From: Proteles cristata cristata
Lineage: Eukaryota; Chordata; Mammalia; Carnivora; Hyaenidae
Assembly (NCBI GenBank): GCA_017311185.1
Contig: JAESUZ010001269.1
Location: forward strand, 1,364,001-1,428,000
Direction: 5' to 3'
DNA: 64,000 bases
Below are positions 9,737 through 22,204 of the stretch, in pieces (positions within the stretch are counted from its first letter, which is position 1; each line of letters begins with the position of its first letter). The notes under the pieces were generated by a model. It saw only the letters and a program-made list of their open reading frames with translations, made no database searches and had not been told where the DNA came from. The position numbers and the translations under genes are program-made.

Positions 9737-11039
9737 TTGTTTCACACTGTCAGGATCTCATAGTGACCTTGTCTGATATTGATATCATGGGAGATATTTT
9801 ATGTCCAGCAGGGAAATACATGGCCTAGCTGTGGAAACAGGGACAGCCTCTTAACAACAGTAAAGCTAAGCTGAACATGCCAAACCATTTACCTGATTCA
9901 GATTCCTAGTTTCTTCTTTTTTACTGACTAGAAAGTTTGTTTCTAGATGTTTTATAAGATTTATTTCTTCCAATAGTAAAGACATTTTATTTAAAAAAAA
10001 GATATTTTTAAATTTAGGGTCTTTATACAATAAGCAAATATTAAATAGGTAATAAGGTTATATTTATAGAATCTTCTATTTCTTTCTTATGAAAGAAAGC
10101 TTAAATAACATGTAAATCAATGGCTTATTTGATATTGGTGTCCTTATCTAACATACGTGCCTAGGGGTTGCCCAAAATATGCTGGAATATTTCCAGAACA
10201 ACGAAACACTTGGATACTTGAGGCAGAGGATTCTATAAATCAGACGGTAGAGCTACTCCTTGATTCCTAATATCTCCTATCCATGGGCTGTTCTTGTATT
10301 CCTTCAAGCAATAAAGAACAAAACTAATGTCATCATTTGTAGGAAAAGTATTCTCATCAAGAAAAAGAAAATCACACACTAATTCAAATTAAGAAAAAGA
10401 AAACTTTTTGAAAGGCTACAACATGCCATCTCAAATGCACTGATAAAAAGAAAATCCCCATTGCATTTTGGCAAGTTCCTCACATCTTCCAGAAATTTAT
10501 ATCATCTCTCTTTCTATTTCTCATGAAATATCTTTCTCATTTTCTTGCCCATGATCTTTCTCTGTTTCTCTTTCATTCATAACTTCAGCCAGCAGATCAC
10601 TTTGACTTATCCTGGTACTAGCTCAGAAGAAAGTGACATTTTCAATCCATAGTATATTTTATCTTAAGGGGTTATGAACATCTAAGTGATTTAGTCTTAG
10701 CCCAGTTCAAATTTTGAGTTGAGGGAATCTGCTTGGACCAATTCAACATATGAATTTCCTTTCTCTAAGTCTCATCTTATCATTGTCCTCATTCAAACTT
10801 GTAGTCAAGGGCCTTGTTTTCATTACAGAAACCTAATTCAAGGCTCAAATAATTAATAAAGGCTATGAAAATACAGTTTATAGAAAAGGAAATGTAAATA
10901 GTTCCTAAATATATGAAAATGCTTAATTCACTCATAATATAAATATAAAATAAAACCATGGCAATGCCATGTTTTACTTGTAGAAATATTAATAATTGAA
11001 ATGTTAGGTGTGTTAGATAATACACTAAATTAGCAAGGC
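9737..11039. other. Mostly unique AT-rich sequence
   Basis: No repeat family or exon-like open frame recognised in these 1.3 kb. Simple A-rich and TC-rich patches occur near 9990 and 10500-10570. Confidence 0.45.
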
Positions 11040-11455
11040 TGGAAGGAAGTAGAACTTTTCATACATTACTGGTGGGAGTATATATTAGTACAGTTTCTGT
11101 GGAGATTAATTTGGCAAAATGTATTCAAATTTCATCAGTAGGAACTGAGTAAGTACAGTGAGGCACATAAAATGAAATGAAAAACTGTGGAAAGAATAAT
11201 AAAGAAGGAAACACTTCATACCTGAAATGTCAAGATTTACAAGATGTATTGCTAAGTAAAAAACATCCAATTGCGAAGCAGTCTACCATTTATATAAAAA
11301 CAAAGGGTGGACAAATACCTTTACAAATATATATTACATTAAAATTTCTGGAAAGATGTATAAGAACTAAATATTAGTAAGAAGTGACAGAAGATAAAAG
11401 TAGGCAGGAGACCGTTCACTTCTTTTGTACTTTTGTATTTTGAATCAAATGAATA
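11040..11455 (+). mobile_element. Decayed L1M 3' end
   Basis: Patches resemble the ORF2 C-terminus of old L1s (catacattactggtgggag, then a ggcaaaatgtattcaaatt stretch) and the following 3' UTR, with a gatgtattgctaagtaaaaa stretch and ctaccatttatataaaaac. Strong divergence marks an ancient mammalian L1. Confidence 0.6.
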
Positions 11456-11662
11456 TATCACTCATTCAAAACTCAGCTAACATAATTTTATAATAGAATA
11501 AATAGAATATCTGGTCACTACAAAAATTGCACCTGTTTTAATGTGTATCTCCCCATATTCCTTCAGATATAATACAGAACAACAAAAGAACAAACAGAAC
11601 TACACATAACTACACTCCAAGCATAACTAGAAGACAGAGAACATTCGAACTTCAAACTGCTT

Positions 11663-11733
11663 TTACATATATATAATATATATTATACATATGTGTTTAC
11701 ATATATATAATATATGTACATATATGTGTATCT
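11663..11733. repeat. AT-rich simple repeat
   Basis: A degenerate TA/CATATA low-complexity run built from two similar halves, each with acatatatataatatat. Confidence 0.85.
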
Positions 11734-11739
11734 AAATGA

Positions 11740-13379
11740 GCTGTCTTTCATGCTCTTCCTGTAAGTCTACAAGCCTTCTTGATGATACAGAAAGACCTGA
11801 TGGAAAGAGAGTAGAAGAGAGCTAGCGATAGGTCAAAGATCAATAGAAGACCAATACCAGATAGGAGAAAGTTCACCCTTATATTTTAAATGTTTGGGAA
11901 AATATGCTGGTATATCAGAGCACTGACCACACGAAAGAGATTTAAAAGTCCACACAACTCCAGGTGGCAGTCTTTGTAAGACATTGCTTCCAGGGAAGAA
12001 AAAAAACAAAAAGATAAGGGAAAGGTACTTTTGGAAATTGGGTGGTGAAGTATAAAGGAAGCAAAAAAGAAATTTTAGGGACTTGCAATCCGAAAAATAA
12101 TCCAAAACTGGAGGACACACAATCCCTCCCCTGCCTCATTCAGCAGCCACCCCCCCGCCATGAAATTCATTAAACAATGTGGGTTCTGCTACACTGACAG
12201 AAGAGGGCACCATTGAACTAAAAATATTATAAGCCACCACAGATTAATAAAATAAATAAGAGAAAAGTGAATAGATCTATTCAAAGATAAGATCTATGCC
12301 ATAAGATAAAATCAGAATAAAAATATCTCATTTGATGAGAATATGTCCCCAGATAATATGAAGAAGATAAATTGTAGTGAAAGAACTCTAAGTTGAATTT
12401 AGAATTCTAAACAAGTACTTACAGATATGAAACCATTAAAGATAGAAATGGGCAAAAAGTGGTAAAAATCAAAAAGGATTGACTAAGCTCAATAAAGAAA
12501 TAAAGAACAAGAGAAAATGACCATAAACATGATTATACAGGGTACTCAAGGAAAACAGACTCAAGTGAAATTTTTATGACACATTGAAATAGGAAAACAA
12601 AATGAAAAGTGACACACAAAAATAATGAATAGAGAGAAACTGGTTGAAATGGAAGACAGGCAAAGAAGAGAGGGAAAGAGAGAGAGAGAGAGAGTATGTA
12701 TAAATTGAAGTCCTTAAAACAGAAAAAGAAAACAATGGGACAGAATTAACTTAAAACTGTAATCCAAGAATATGTTCCAGTTACAAATGAAGATCTGAAG
12801 TAATATATTGAAAAGGTTCACTGGTCTCTGAGAAAATGGGCCTGGAGTGGCCAGCTTTGAGACATGACCTAGTAAACTTTTAGATTCTAAAAATCTAGAA
12901 AAAATTTTCTTAAGGCCTTCTATCAAAAATAGCAAATGACTTACAAGGAAGGAAAAATAGCCTGGAGGTAGACTTCTCCAAACAACTTACAAAATAATAT
13001 AGCATGGATCAACAGTGTAAAAGTGAAACAAAACAAAAAACTAGGAAAAATTGTGAATCAAATATTTTGTATTCAGATCTTAAGAAAATACAAAAACAAT
13101 CTGCCAGAGGCTGGGTTTATCAAAATAAAGAGATGACTGAGAAAACTTCAGCAAAGTGGTTTATGGTAAACGTTTAATATATTTTATTATACATCTAAGA
13201 CTAAAATATGGGTACAGGGATAGATGTATAATTAGAAATATTATGAGACTGACAATGTAGAAATAATGTGAATAAAATATGGGAGGATTAAAGAGAGTTA
13301 AAAACAAATAGGAAAGAAGAATAAGCTCTTGGTAGTATGTTGTATATATGGGACCTGAATGAACCATTAAATCTTACAA
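11740..13379 (+). mobile_element. Probable ancient L1M/HAL1-like 5' and ORF1 region
   Basis: A-rich sense sequence with lysine- and glutamate-rich but heavily interrupted translation in several frames, as in old L1 or HAL1 ORF1 regions. It lies directly upstream of an L1M ORF2 C-terminal remnant in the same orientation. A (GA)n run lies at 12675-12694. I cannot align it confidently by eye, so the family call is tentative. Confidence 0.4.
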
Positions 13380-14310
13380 ATCAGATAATAACAGGCAACT
13401 AAAAAACTAAAAAGCTTTGCTACGTATAGCCAGATAAAGGGCTAATATCCTGAATGTATAAAGAACTCTTCAAAATTGAGAGGGAAGAAATCCCAAATGG
13501 CTGATAGAAAAGTGGGTAAAATATAACCAACAATTTACAAAAAGATTTATAAAAATCACCCTTAATTAAAAACCATTCAACCTCATTCATAAATAGAGAT
13601 ATAAATTTAAATTACACAAACATACCATTTTTCATCTTTCAGATTGGCAAAAAGTATGACAACATATTTGTTGAGAAAGCTGTGTGCAATCCTGCACTCT
13701 CATAAACTGCTAGTGAGACAACTTCAAGCATGCAAATCACTACAACATTTGGAGAAGGGGATTTGGCAATAGCTAAACAAAAGTACTTATGCATTTAACT
13801 TTCAACTCACATAGCTCTTTATAGGAATCTATCCTGAATGTATACACCCAACAATTCAAAAATATATATGCACAAGGTTAATCATTACAACATTATTTGT
13901 AATTACAACATTTAGAAACAACCTAAATGCCCCTATACAGAGGGTTGAGCAAATTATGATATTTCTGTCCAGAGGAATATTAATCAGCTGTAAAAAGAAA
14001 GAGGAAAATCTCTACGCTCAGAGAGAATGATTTGGAGTATACATGATTTTTTAAAAAGCAAAATATTAAAGAGCATCTGACATTACTGAATTGCGTAAGA
14101 AGAAAAGCATTTGCTTATTCATGTATTCCAAAACACAAGAAGCATAAACCAAAGACTGTGATAGTTACCACCAGGCGTGGTTGGGAATGGGGTAGAAAAG
14201 AATGGGAGCTATACAAATGAAATAGAATATATGGGTTTAGGGGAGAGACAATTCTCTAATTTGCACTCTATCATAGTTCTGAATTTTAGTACCAAGATGA
14301 TGTTTCACAT
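13380..14310 (+). mobile_element. Ancient L1M, ORF2 C-terminus and 3' UTR
   Basis: The order of L1 ORF2 landmarks is clear despite decay: gataaagggctaatatcc, aaagtgggtaaaat, an acctcattcat stretch, ggaatctatcctgaatgtat, then aacaacctaaatgcccctat and the following ORF2 end. Stops and frame changes are frequent. The 3' UTR then enters a tetranucleotide repeat. Confidence 0.75.
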
Positions 14311-14313
14311 TCT

Positions 14314-14357
14314 TGAATGAATGAATGAATGAATGAATGAATGAATGAATGAATGAA
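14314..14357. repeat. (GAAT)n microsatellite
   Basis: About eleven uninterrupted tgaa/gaat tetranucleotide units, likely polymorphic, at the tail of the L1M remnant. Confidence 0.95.
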
Positions 14358-15399
14358 ATCAATAAGGGTGGGGAGGAGACCAAAATGTATCCAAGAGAAA
14401 CAAATGAGAGCCTAATTGCATTAACTACACTGAGTGGGAGTGAGATGGATTAATTTAAGGAACTTTTGTGCACTGTATTTTGGTTATATACCCTCAGGTT
14501 ACATACAAAAAGAACTGTAAACAAATATTGATTCTAGTTACTAGGTTTGTTTTTCATAGGTGTTTAGGTTAACAATTATGAAATATTTGAAGTATATTCT
14601 AGTACTGAACAAATAATAAATATATTGTGGGTTATGAGAGCCAGGTTTCTAATTGTCAGAGAAGCAAGTTACAGAAGTGGAAAGGGAGAAGATTGAAGCT
14701 TTTGATGTTATAGTGGATTTGGAGGTGTCATTGTGAACTCATGGTTTTAAAACATAATGACAGAAATAAATAGTTACAGGTGCATATATGTGGTTAGATA
14801 TTTTCTGTCTCTGTCCACTGAGATGACCTCAGCATAATACACTCTAGTACTAATAAGCATCCCTAGTACCCAGATACTAGTTTCTAAATACCATTCTTCA
14901 CTAAAAAGATCCAGATATTGTTAGAAAAATAACGGATTCCAGAGGTAATATAGCAAAAGTTGAAGTTGAGATTAGAATAACTTTTTTGTGTGGGTGCCAG
15001 TAGGTAAGGAAGTGTTCAAATAGTGATGGAGACATACCATGAAGTCAAAGGAACTAGTTTGAAGAGTTTCACTGGCCAAATTTTGGGCAGTTGAGCATCA
15101 AAATGGGTTAAAATCCATAAATTTTTACATATATAAATACATAAATGAATATATAAATAAAAGGAGGTTACAAAAACATTCTTTCCAACTGTAAAATATC
15201 AAATAGTAAATGTAGAAGAATGATGGAATTGGAAAAAAATGAATCAATACCATAGTAATAAATGCTTCCATTAAGAATCATCAATAAAATTAGTGGACAA
15301 AAATATCCTGATGAAAAATGAGATTTTTACATAATCTCGAAATATCTCATCATAAAATACTTACTAATTACTTTCCTTACAAAAAGAAAAATAATAACT
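14358..15399. other. Unresolved AT-rich sequence
   Basis: Probably a mixture of decayed L1M 3'-UTR sequence (first 200 bases) and unique DNA. No exon or RNA gene seen. Confidence 0.4.
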
Positions 15400-15780
15400 T
15401 TAATGTGGACAGACCTGACAGACATCACCATAACCAAGTCAACATTGCCCATAATGGGACAAATATCATCTTTTCTGTTATTCCTGCCAAAAGTGAATCT
15501 AACCTTGAGGAAACATCAAACAAATCTAAATTGAGAGATAGTCTGCAGAATTTCAAAGTTATGAAAGACTGAGAAACTGTTCTGGAATAAAGGAGACATG
15601 ACTCCTAAATCCAAGGTACGATTTTAAATCAGAACCTGAACCAGGTAAAAAAAGAAACAAAACAACATTTTTCTATAAGGAACATTACTGAAACAATTGG
15701 TAATATTTGAATAAGGTCTATAGATTAGATAATATTATTGTATCAATGTTAGTTTCTTGATTTTGATCTCTGCACTGAAG
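15400..15780 (+). mobile_element. L1M (MC/ME-type) 3'-end fragment
   Basis: The blocks ggacagacctgacagac, gaaagactgagaaactgt, aaggagacatgactcc and tattgtatcaatgttagttt occur in the order seen in 3' ends of ancient L1MC/ME elements. A related stretch with the same late blocks lies near 21500-21735. Confidence 0.55.
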
Positions 15781-15784
15781 TTAT

Positions 15785-16790
15785 TTCTGAAAGTTTTTGT
15801 TTTAGTTCAAGTTAGTTAACATGTAGTATTGGTTTCAGGAGTAAAACCCAGTGCAACAACACTCTCCCTTTTCACTCTTAATTGATGAATTTATATCTTA
15901 CTTAATGGAAAAAATATAAAAATTCAGATGTGACTCTCTATACACTCCCAATAGTAAACATACGAACTTATTAAACTCTGTGCCAATATCCTCTGCTTTA
16001 ACTCCTGTTACAGTGAATTAAATGTGCCTGCTTCTATCTACACTCTTAGCAACTTTCAAATATATAATACAGTATTATTAATGATATTAATCATGTTGTA
16101 TATTATATCCCTAGAACTTAATTACCTTATAACTGTAAGTTTGTACCTTTTGATCACCTTTAACCATTTCCCCCACTTTTACCCTCTATCTCTGGCAACC
16201 ACCAATCTGTTCTCTGTTATTGTGAGTTTCTGTTTAGATTCCTATGAGATCATGCAGTATTTATTTTTCTCTGTGTGATTTGTTTGACCTAGCATAATGC
16301 CCTCAAGCTCCATCCATGTTGTTACAAACAGCAAGAGTTCTCTTTTTTAAAGAGATAACATTCCACTGTATTTAGTGCATATGTGTTTATACCACATATA
16401 CACAACACATTTTCTTTATCCATTCATCTGATGATGGATGCTCAGGTTGTTTCCATGTCTTGGCTATTTTTTTTTTAAGGTTTTATTTATTTCTAGGAGA
16501 GAGAGAGAGAGACAGCGCGAGCAGGGGAGGGCCAGAGAGAGGGACTCACAGACTGAAACAGGCTCCAGGCTCTGAGCTGGCAGTCAGCACAGAGCCCGAA
16601 GCAGGGCTCGAACCCACAAACCGCGAGATCATGACCTAAGCGAAAGTCGAACGCTTAACCGACTAAGCCACCTAGGCGCCCCTGTCTTGGCTATTTTAAT
16701 AATGCTGCAATATCTTTTCAAGGCTGTGATTTCATTTTCTTCAGATATATTCAGAAGTGGAATCGCTGGATTCTAGTTGATAAGCATCTT
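15785..16790 (-). mobile_element. Old L1 3' UTR and ORF2 end, antisense
   Basis: Minus-strand L1 3'-UTR patches (taacatgtagtattggtttc; ctctggcaaccaccaatctg) are followed by ORF2 end sequence (cctagcataatgccctcaag, then ctccatccatgttg; atccattcatctgatgatgg). A SINE interrupts it at 16471-16682. The remaining L1 continues to about 16790 (gaagtggaatcgctgga). Confidence 0.8.
16471..16682 (-). mobile_element. CAN-SINE, antisense, 15-bp TSD, inside old L1
   Basis: A well-preserved SINE with a CpG-containing head (accgcgagatcatgacc) and an exact TSD, tgtcttggctatttt, at 16456-16470 and 16683-16697. The duplicated bases are L1 ORF2 sequence, so the SINE is younger than the L1. Confidence 0.97.
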
Positions 16791-17007
16791 TTAAGTTTTA
16801 TTTCTTTCTGAGAGAGAGAGAGAGAGAGAAAGACAGCATGAGCAAGGGACGATCAGAGAGAGAGGGAGATACAGAATCTGAAGCAGACTCCAGGCTTTGA
16901 GCTAGCTGTCAGCACAGAGCCCGATGCAGGCATTGAACCCACGAACCATAAGATCATGACCTGAGCTGAGGCTGGACGCTTAACCAACTGAGCAACCCAG
17001 GCACCTT
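16791..17007 (-). mobile_element. CAN-SINE, antisense
   Basis: A second minus-strand SINE only about 110 bases from the previous one, with a pure (GA)n run near 16810-16829 and the head ending at caggcacctt. The TSD is unclear. Confidence 0.93.
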
Positions 17008-18279
17008 AAGAGAAGAAACCATATGTTACTTTTCTTGATATTACTACTGCATAGCACAATTCTTGATAACTAACTAGTAGACAATCAACAAATATTTAAT
17101 TAACTAGACTGACTTAAATCCACAGGCATTAAGATATGGAAGAATATTAGGATATGGAAGAATATTAACTCACCTTCCCCCATACTCATATAACACAATA
17201 CACATAAGGAAAGGAGGCATTCTTTTATTACTAAATTCTCATCATATATCTTTAGGCTTTTTTCTTAAGATATGTGCTTATATGGCCTTTGAGCTGACTT
17301 AGTATATTGTATGCTGAAAGAATATGGGAGCTAGCAAGAATCTCCCCTCAGCAGCTGGATTCCCCAGCCTGTAGCAGGTAAAGTAGTGCCTGACAGAATG
17401 CAAATGAGACTGTATGGGTGTGGCTACCTTTTCAGAGCCAGTGGACACTAAGAGGGTAGAATGTGGTCAATTAATTTGAAATGCATGGTAATGTGGTGAT
17501 TCATGTCAAAGATAAGCCTTCTTTCATAAATAGTCCTTCTCTCCCCAGTAAATAGGCTAGAAGAGATGATTCTCTGACAGGAATGAGACTTCAGAACTGG
17601 AGCACTCCTAAATGAAGGGGCCTATTTAGTTAATTATGGGGCCAACTTGTGAATGTACTCCTAGAGGCTAGAAATGAATACTACCCCTTGTACTAAAGGA
17701 CCAGTAGGTGATGGTGTCAGCCAACTGCAGCCCTGTTTGTGAAGAGCCCACACTTCCCTGGATAATCGGCTCAACTGTTAGCCCTATTTAATAATTAGAG
17801 AACCCACATGTTGGTCAGAGCTAACAAGGAGAAGTAGAGAGCAAGGGAGGGGAGTGATTTTTTCCATACCTTTCAAAAGGGAATTTTCATGAGTATATGT
17901 ATGTTCTGGGTTACAATTCAGACTTCTGTCCTGAGGCACGGGGTGGGGGGGGGGGGGAAGGGGGAGGGAGTCCTACTCTAGGGTATCCAAACTCAGATTC
18001 CAGTTCAGCATATGGGATTCTAGCTCTCTGTTCTCTTCACAAATTTTAAGGAAATAATACAAACCAAAATTTCTATAGGACTTGAAATTTCCTGTAGAAA
18101 ATTCCTTATGTAAAACACAGAAAATCAATTCAAGGAGTGACATTGGTGGAGTATCTAGTAATTTCTTTTTAATTCATTCATTACCTTTTACCCAATACTT
18201 ACTAAATGCTGGTAAGAATCTTCATTGTACCTATATCTAGTTCTCGAGTTCTGTTGATTGTACTTCTTAAGGTAAAAAA
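17008..18279. other. Mostly unique sequence
   Basis: No known repeat recognised except a short direct repeat (gatatggaagaatatta twice near 17131-17168) and the G-rich run at 17941-17970. No exon-like frame. Confidence 0.45.
17941..17970 (+). repeat. G-rich run with quadruplex potential
   Basis: Thirty bases that are almost all G: a 13-G tract plus GGGGG and GGG groups separated by A, AA or T. The spacing fits a G-quadruplex pattern on the plus strand. I see no promoter or CpG island around it. Confidence 0.8.
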
Positions 18280-18470
18280 TGTGGGCTGTAGAGTCAAAAC
18301 ACCTGCATTTGAATTCACATTTATGTGAATACGCATTTATGTAATCTCAGATTCTTTATGTGTAAAATCATATCTACTTCCTAGGGATGATGTGAAGGAA
18401 GAAATATGTTAATATAGGTTAGGTATGTAGATGAGCGACTGGCATACTATAAATAATTTTTAAAAATTAG
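18280..18470 (+). mobile_element. MIR SINE remnant
   Basis: The order gtgggctgtagagtcaaaac, cacctgcatttgaattc, a degenerate core, aatctcagattctttatgtg and a gatgatgtgaaggaagaaat stretch fits an old mammalian-wide MIR. Confidence 0.7.
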
Positions 18471-18599
18471 CCAGTCATCTTCTGACTCTGTCCTATTTTA
18501 TTTCTCCTTGTTCCCTTAATCTAGAGATTTATTTTATTTTTCTTGGATTACAGTTCTCTCCACAAATCTCTAGTGTTTTGTCTCCCTACATAACTACTA

Positions 18600-18960
18600 T
18601 ATAATTTTTTTTCTGAAATGCAGCTCTGACCATGTCACTTCCCTAGTATATTCAAACTCCCCATCCTGGCAAACAAGGCATTCTTTTTTTACTAACTGTA
18701 ATCTCCTTCCTATACCTCCCATTTTGTTCTCTTACAATGCGGAAAAGTTCTCAGTAATAACCCCATCACAGCAGACTCTCTTATGCTTCTATAACTCTAC
18801 TATATTCTTTCCCTTCTTATTCACCTAGTGGGTATCCTTCAGATTCCTACCTAGTATTTCCCTTCTATTGATAAAATTTTATAACAGCCCTTCTTCTGTG
18901 ACTGAATGAATTGCTTCCTCCTCTGTATTTCTTCTATTTATCAGTATAATTCTATTATTT
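18600..18960 (+). mobile_element. L2 (LINE-2) 3'-region remnant
   Basis: The phrases ctctgaccatgtcacttccc, caaactccccatcctggc and tccttcctatacctccc follow the L2 3' order. Highly diverged. Confidence 0.65.
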
Positions 18961-19384
18961 TACATACTGTACTGTATTATGACTTCACATGGAAACAGTT
19001 GTTTTAGGTCAATAACCCAAGAAAGTGCCAGTATACTCTGTCCAGGTGGAGAGAATTACTATTTCCTTAGGAAAACATGATCTGAAATTAGAGATCCAAG
19101 TTACACAACAATAGTTATTGAACTCTCACTTATACTTAAGTAGCTATGATACTAAGGTATGTTCTCTTTGAAAAAAGAAATGTAGAACTACTTACTCATA
19201 CCTCATGATATATAAAAATAAATATTATCTAAAATGTCTTTGTGAACTATAGAATTAAATAAGATAAAGCCAGTGCAAAAGTTGGAACAGGATCTATTGT
19301 TTGATTTAGAATATTCATGTTACAGAGAGTTCTGGTTGCACATAAATTCCATTTTTCTTTTCTTCCTGGGTATGCATAATTAAA
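18961..19384. other. Apparently unique sequence
   Basis: Nothing recognised in this stretch between L2 and an L1M copy. Confidence 0.4.
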
Positions 19385-21735
19385 GTGTTGAAGAAAATGT
19401 GTGGGAATGATCACATAAAAAATATTTGAAGAAATATTGGAGGAAATTTTTCCAAATTTAATGAAAACTATAAAGCCACAGAAATAAGCTCAAGAAAAAC
19501 TGAGTAGAAAAAAAATTTAGGATATTGTAATCAAATTGCATAAAGCCAGTGATAAAGAGATTATCTTAAAAGTAGCCAGAGGGAAAATGACATATTATTT
19601 ATTTTTAAGGAAAAGAGATGAGAATGACAATGGATTTTACATGGGAAACAGCAATGCAAGCTAGAAGACAGTGGAGCAACATCAAAGGTTGTCTAAGAAA
19701 AGAAAACTTTAGTGAAAATTTTTTAATTTTAGCAAATACAGTCCAAAAATATATTGAAAAGTTAATATATCATAATCAAGAGATTATCCAAGAATGCAAG
19801 TCTGGTTTAGTATTTCAGAATCAATCAGTATAATTTATCATATTAATATTTGGATATGAAAGTTATATAATCTAAATAAAGTTAGAAAATGCATTTCATA
19901 AATTCCAACATCCGTTCTTGATAAAAACAGCATAGAGTAGAAAGAAAATATATGAAACTAATGAAAGTTCAGAATATGAAAAAGCTATGATAGATCTTAT
20001 TTTAATGTGAAAGATTAAATACTTTCCTTCTATGATCAAGAATCAATTCACTCTCACTACTTATATTGAACACTTTACTGGAAATCTTAGCACATACAAT
20101 AAAACAGTAAAAATATTAAAGACATATATAATGGAAAGAAAAAATTTTATACTGACTTATTTGTAGACACATGATCATCTAAGTAGAAAATCTTAAGTAA
20201 TCTACCCAAAACCTATTAGAACTAGTAAATAAGTTGAAAAATGTAGAATATTTTATATATTAACAACGGACTCATTGAAAATGGATTTAATTTTTAAAAA
20301 TGATTTACTATATCATCAAAACCATTGTGATTAGTTTGACAAGAGTGGTGGAAGACCTATATATTAAAAACAGTGACACAATAGAAAGAGAAATTAAAGA
20401 CCTAAATAAATGGAAAAATATGATCTATTCATGCATCCAAAGACCCAATATTATTTTGATATCAGTTCTCTTCAAATTTATATGTAGATTCTGTGCAATC
20501 CCAAACAAAATATCAGCAGAAATTAGAAGGTAACAAGATGATGCTAAAATTTATGTGGAAAGGTGAAAGACCCAGAATAACCAAAATATTTTTTAAAAAG
20601 ACCAAAGTTGAAGGATTTGGATATCTGTTTAATACCCCCCTGATTTTAATATCTGTTATGAAACTATAGTAATAAAAAAATAGGATAGCACAAGTACCTA
20701 GATCTCAGTGTCTACATACTATTCAATTAAAGGAGCCAGTGCTCCTTGTAGAAATGGGTGATTCCAGACTGGGAAGGGGAAATACAAGACCACACTGGAA
20801 GATCTTATGGTACCAAAAAGTTAGGAAGTGCTCAATAAACAAAAGGATGGCAAAATACCAAAGGGACATAGAAGCCACCTAAAAGAGATTCCATTGTCCA
20901 AAGCTGGAATAATGTGGCAAACAAATTAAATAATGCATTGGCTCATAAGTCAAAATATAAAATAATATACATGAATCCATTCTGATATAAATGAATGATT
21001 AGATCAGTAAATAAACAGGAGAGAAGCAAGTTTTTCTCTCAGAATTCCTAGTAATGTATGTTAATGTATGTAGAAACATCTTCCATGAGGTGAAACTTCT
21101 TGCCTTGCCTTCTCCTGGAGGTGGGCCAATCTTAGTGACTTGCACTCAAGGAATAAAGTAGGGAAAGGAAAGGAAAATACAGTAACTTTTACAGTGGAGA
21201 AACATGGCATACACACAAGTGATGAAGATTAACATCACCAGTAATATCACATGTATATGTAGAGATATGAAGTGCCAAAATGGACACTTCAGTTCTGTTT
21301 TATTCTTTCCAAAAACCTATTAACTTCAGTCTAAAGTTGAGAAAAAGAACACACAGTCCACATTTGGGAGAGTGGGTGGAGCATTTACAAAATACCCGGT
21401 TAGTACAGCTCAAAACTGTAAAGTTATCAAAAAAAAAAAAAAAGAAAGAAAGACTAAGAAACTATAATAGTCCAGGGGAGAGATAACTAAAAGCAATATG
21501 GTACCTTCAACTGGATCTTGAAATAGAAAGAGGATATTAAAGGAAGAATTTGTGAAATCCAAATAAAGTCTAGGGTTCAGTTACTACTGATATACTAACA
21601 CCAGTTTCTTAGTTTTGACAAATGTACCATGGTAATGTAAGGTGTTCACAGTGGGGGAAACTAGGTGATAGGTTTATGCGACTTCTCTGTACTATCTTTC
21701 AACTTTTCTGTACATCTAAAATTACTCATGGAGAA
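19385..21735 (+). mobile_element. Ancient L1M with ORF1-to-RT internal deletion
   Basis: ORF1-like sequence (to about 19700) passes straight into ORF2 reverse-transcriptase sequence (from about 19735) and on through a long L1MC/ME-type 3' UTR ending near 21735 with tctgtactatctttcaac. The endonuclease region between ORF1 and RT is missing. The 3' UTR includes a 15-A run near 21430-21444. A sense SINE abuts its 3' end. Confidence 0.75.
19618..20720 (+). pseudogene. Broken L1M ORF1/ORF2 fusion remnant
   Basis: An open piece (19618-19833) starts with the Q-A-R-R-Q-W signature of the L1 ORF1 C-terminal domain. Within the same frame it becomes an ORF2 RT segment (I-Q-E-C-K-S-G-L). The fusion is the result of the deletion, not a real protein. 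The site of the FADD motif, near 20158-20178, is degenerate. Later frames hold the thumb region (W-K-N-M-I-Y, about 20410) with many stops. Confidence 0.7.
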
Positions 21736-21935
21736 CCTGGGTGGTTTAGTTAAGCATCTGACTCTTGATTTCAGCTCAGGTCATGATCTCATGGTTCATG
21801 AGATGGAGCCCCATGGGCTCTGCTCTGATAGCAAGGAGCCTACTTGGGACTCTCTCCCTTTCTCTTCGACCCTCCCCTGCTCATTCTTTCTCTCTCTCTC
21901 TCTCTCTCTCTCTTAAAATAAACTTTTTAAAAACG
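21736..21935 (+). mobile_element. CAN-SINE, sense
   Basis: The head gagaacctgggtggtttag is degenerate at its first bases. It is followed by a linker, a (TC)n tract at 21887-21912 and an aaaataaactttttaaaaa tail. It follows the L1M 3' end directly. Confidence 0.88.
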
Positions 21936-21955
21936 ATGAAAAGCAAACTCAGTAG

Positions 21956-22165
21956 GGGGCCTAAGGGGTGCTTCAGTCGGTTAAGCATCTGGCTCTTGAT
22001 TTTGGCTCAGGTTATGATCTCACAGTTCATGGGTTTGAACCCTAAGTCAGGCTCCACACTATCGGTGTGGAGCCTGCTTGGGATCCTCTCTCTTCCTTTC
22101 TCTCTGCTCCTCCCCCATCCATGCTCCTCTCTCTCTCTCTCTCTCTCTCAACGAAATACATAAAG
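21956..22165 (+). mobile_element. CAN-SINE, sense, at the 5' edge of an L1
   Basis: A SINE head (ggcctaaggggtgcttcag) through a (TC)n tract at 22131-22149, with only a weak A-tail. It lies immediately after one copy of a 15-bp duplication whose partner is at the far end of the downstream L1 (25303-25317). SINE and L1 may therefore share one insertion. Confidence 0.88.
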
Positions 22166-22204
22166 AAACTATAAGCAGTTACCAGGCTCAGAGGGGTGTG
22201 GTTT

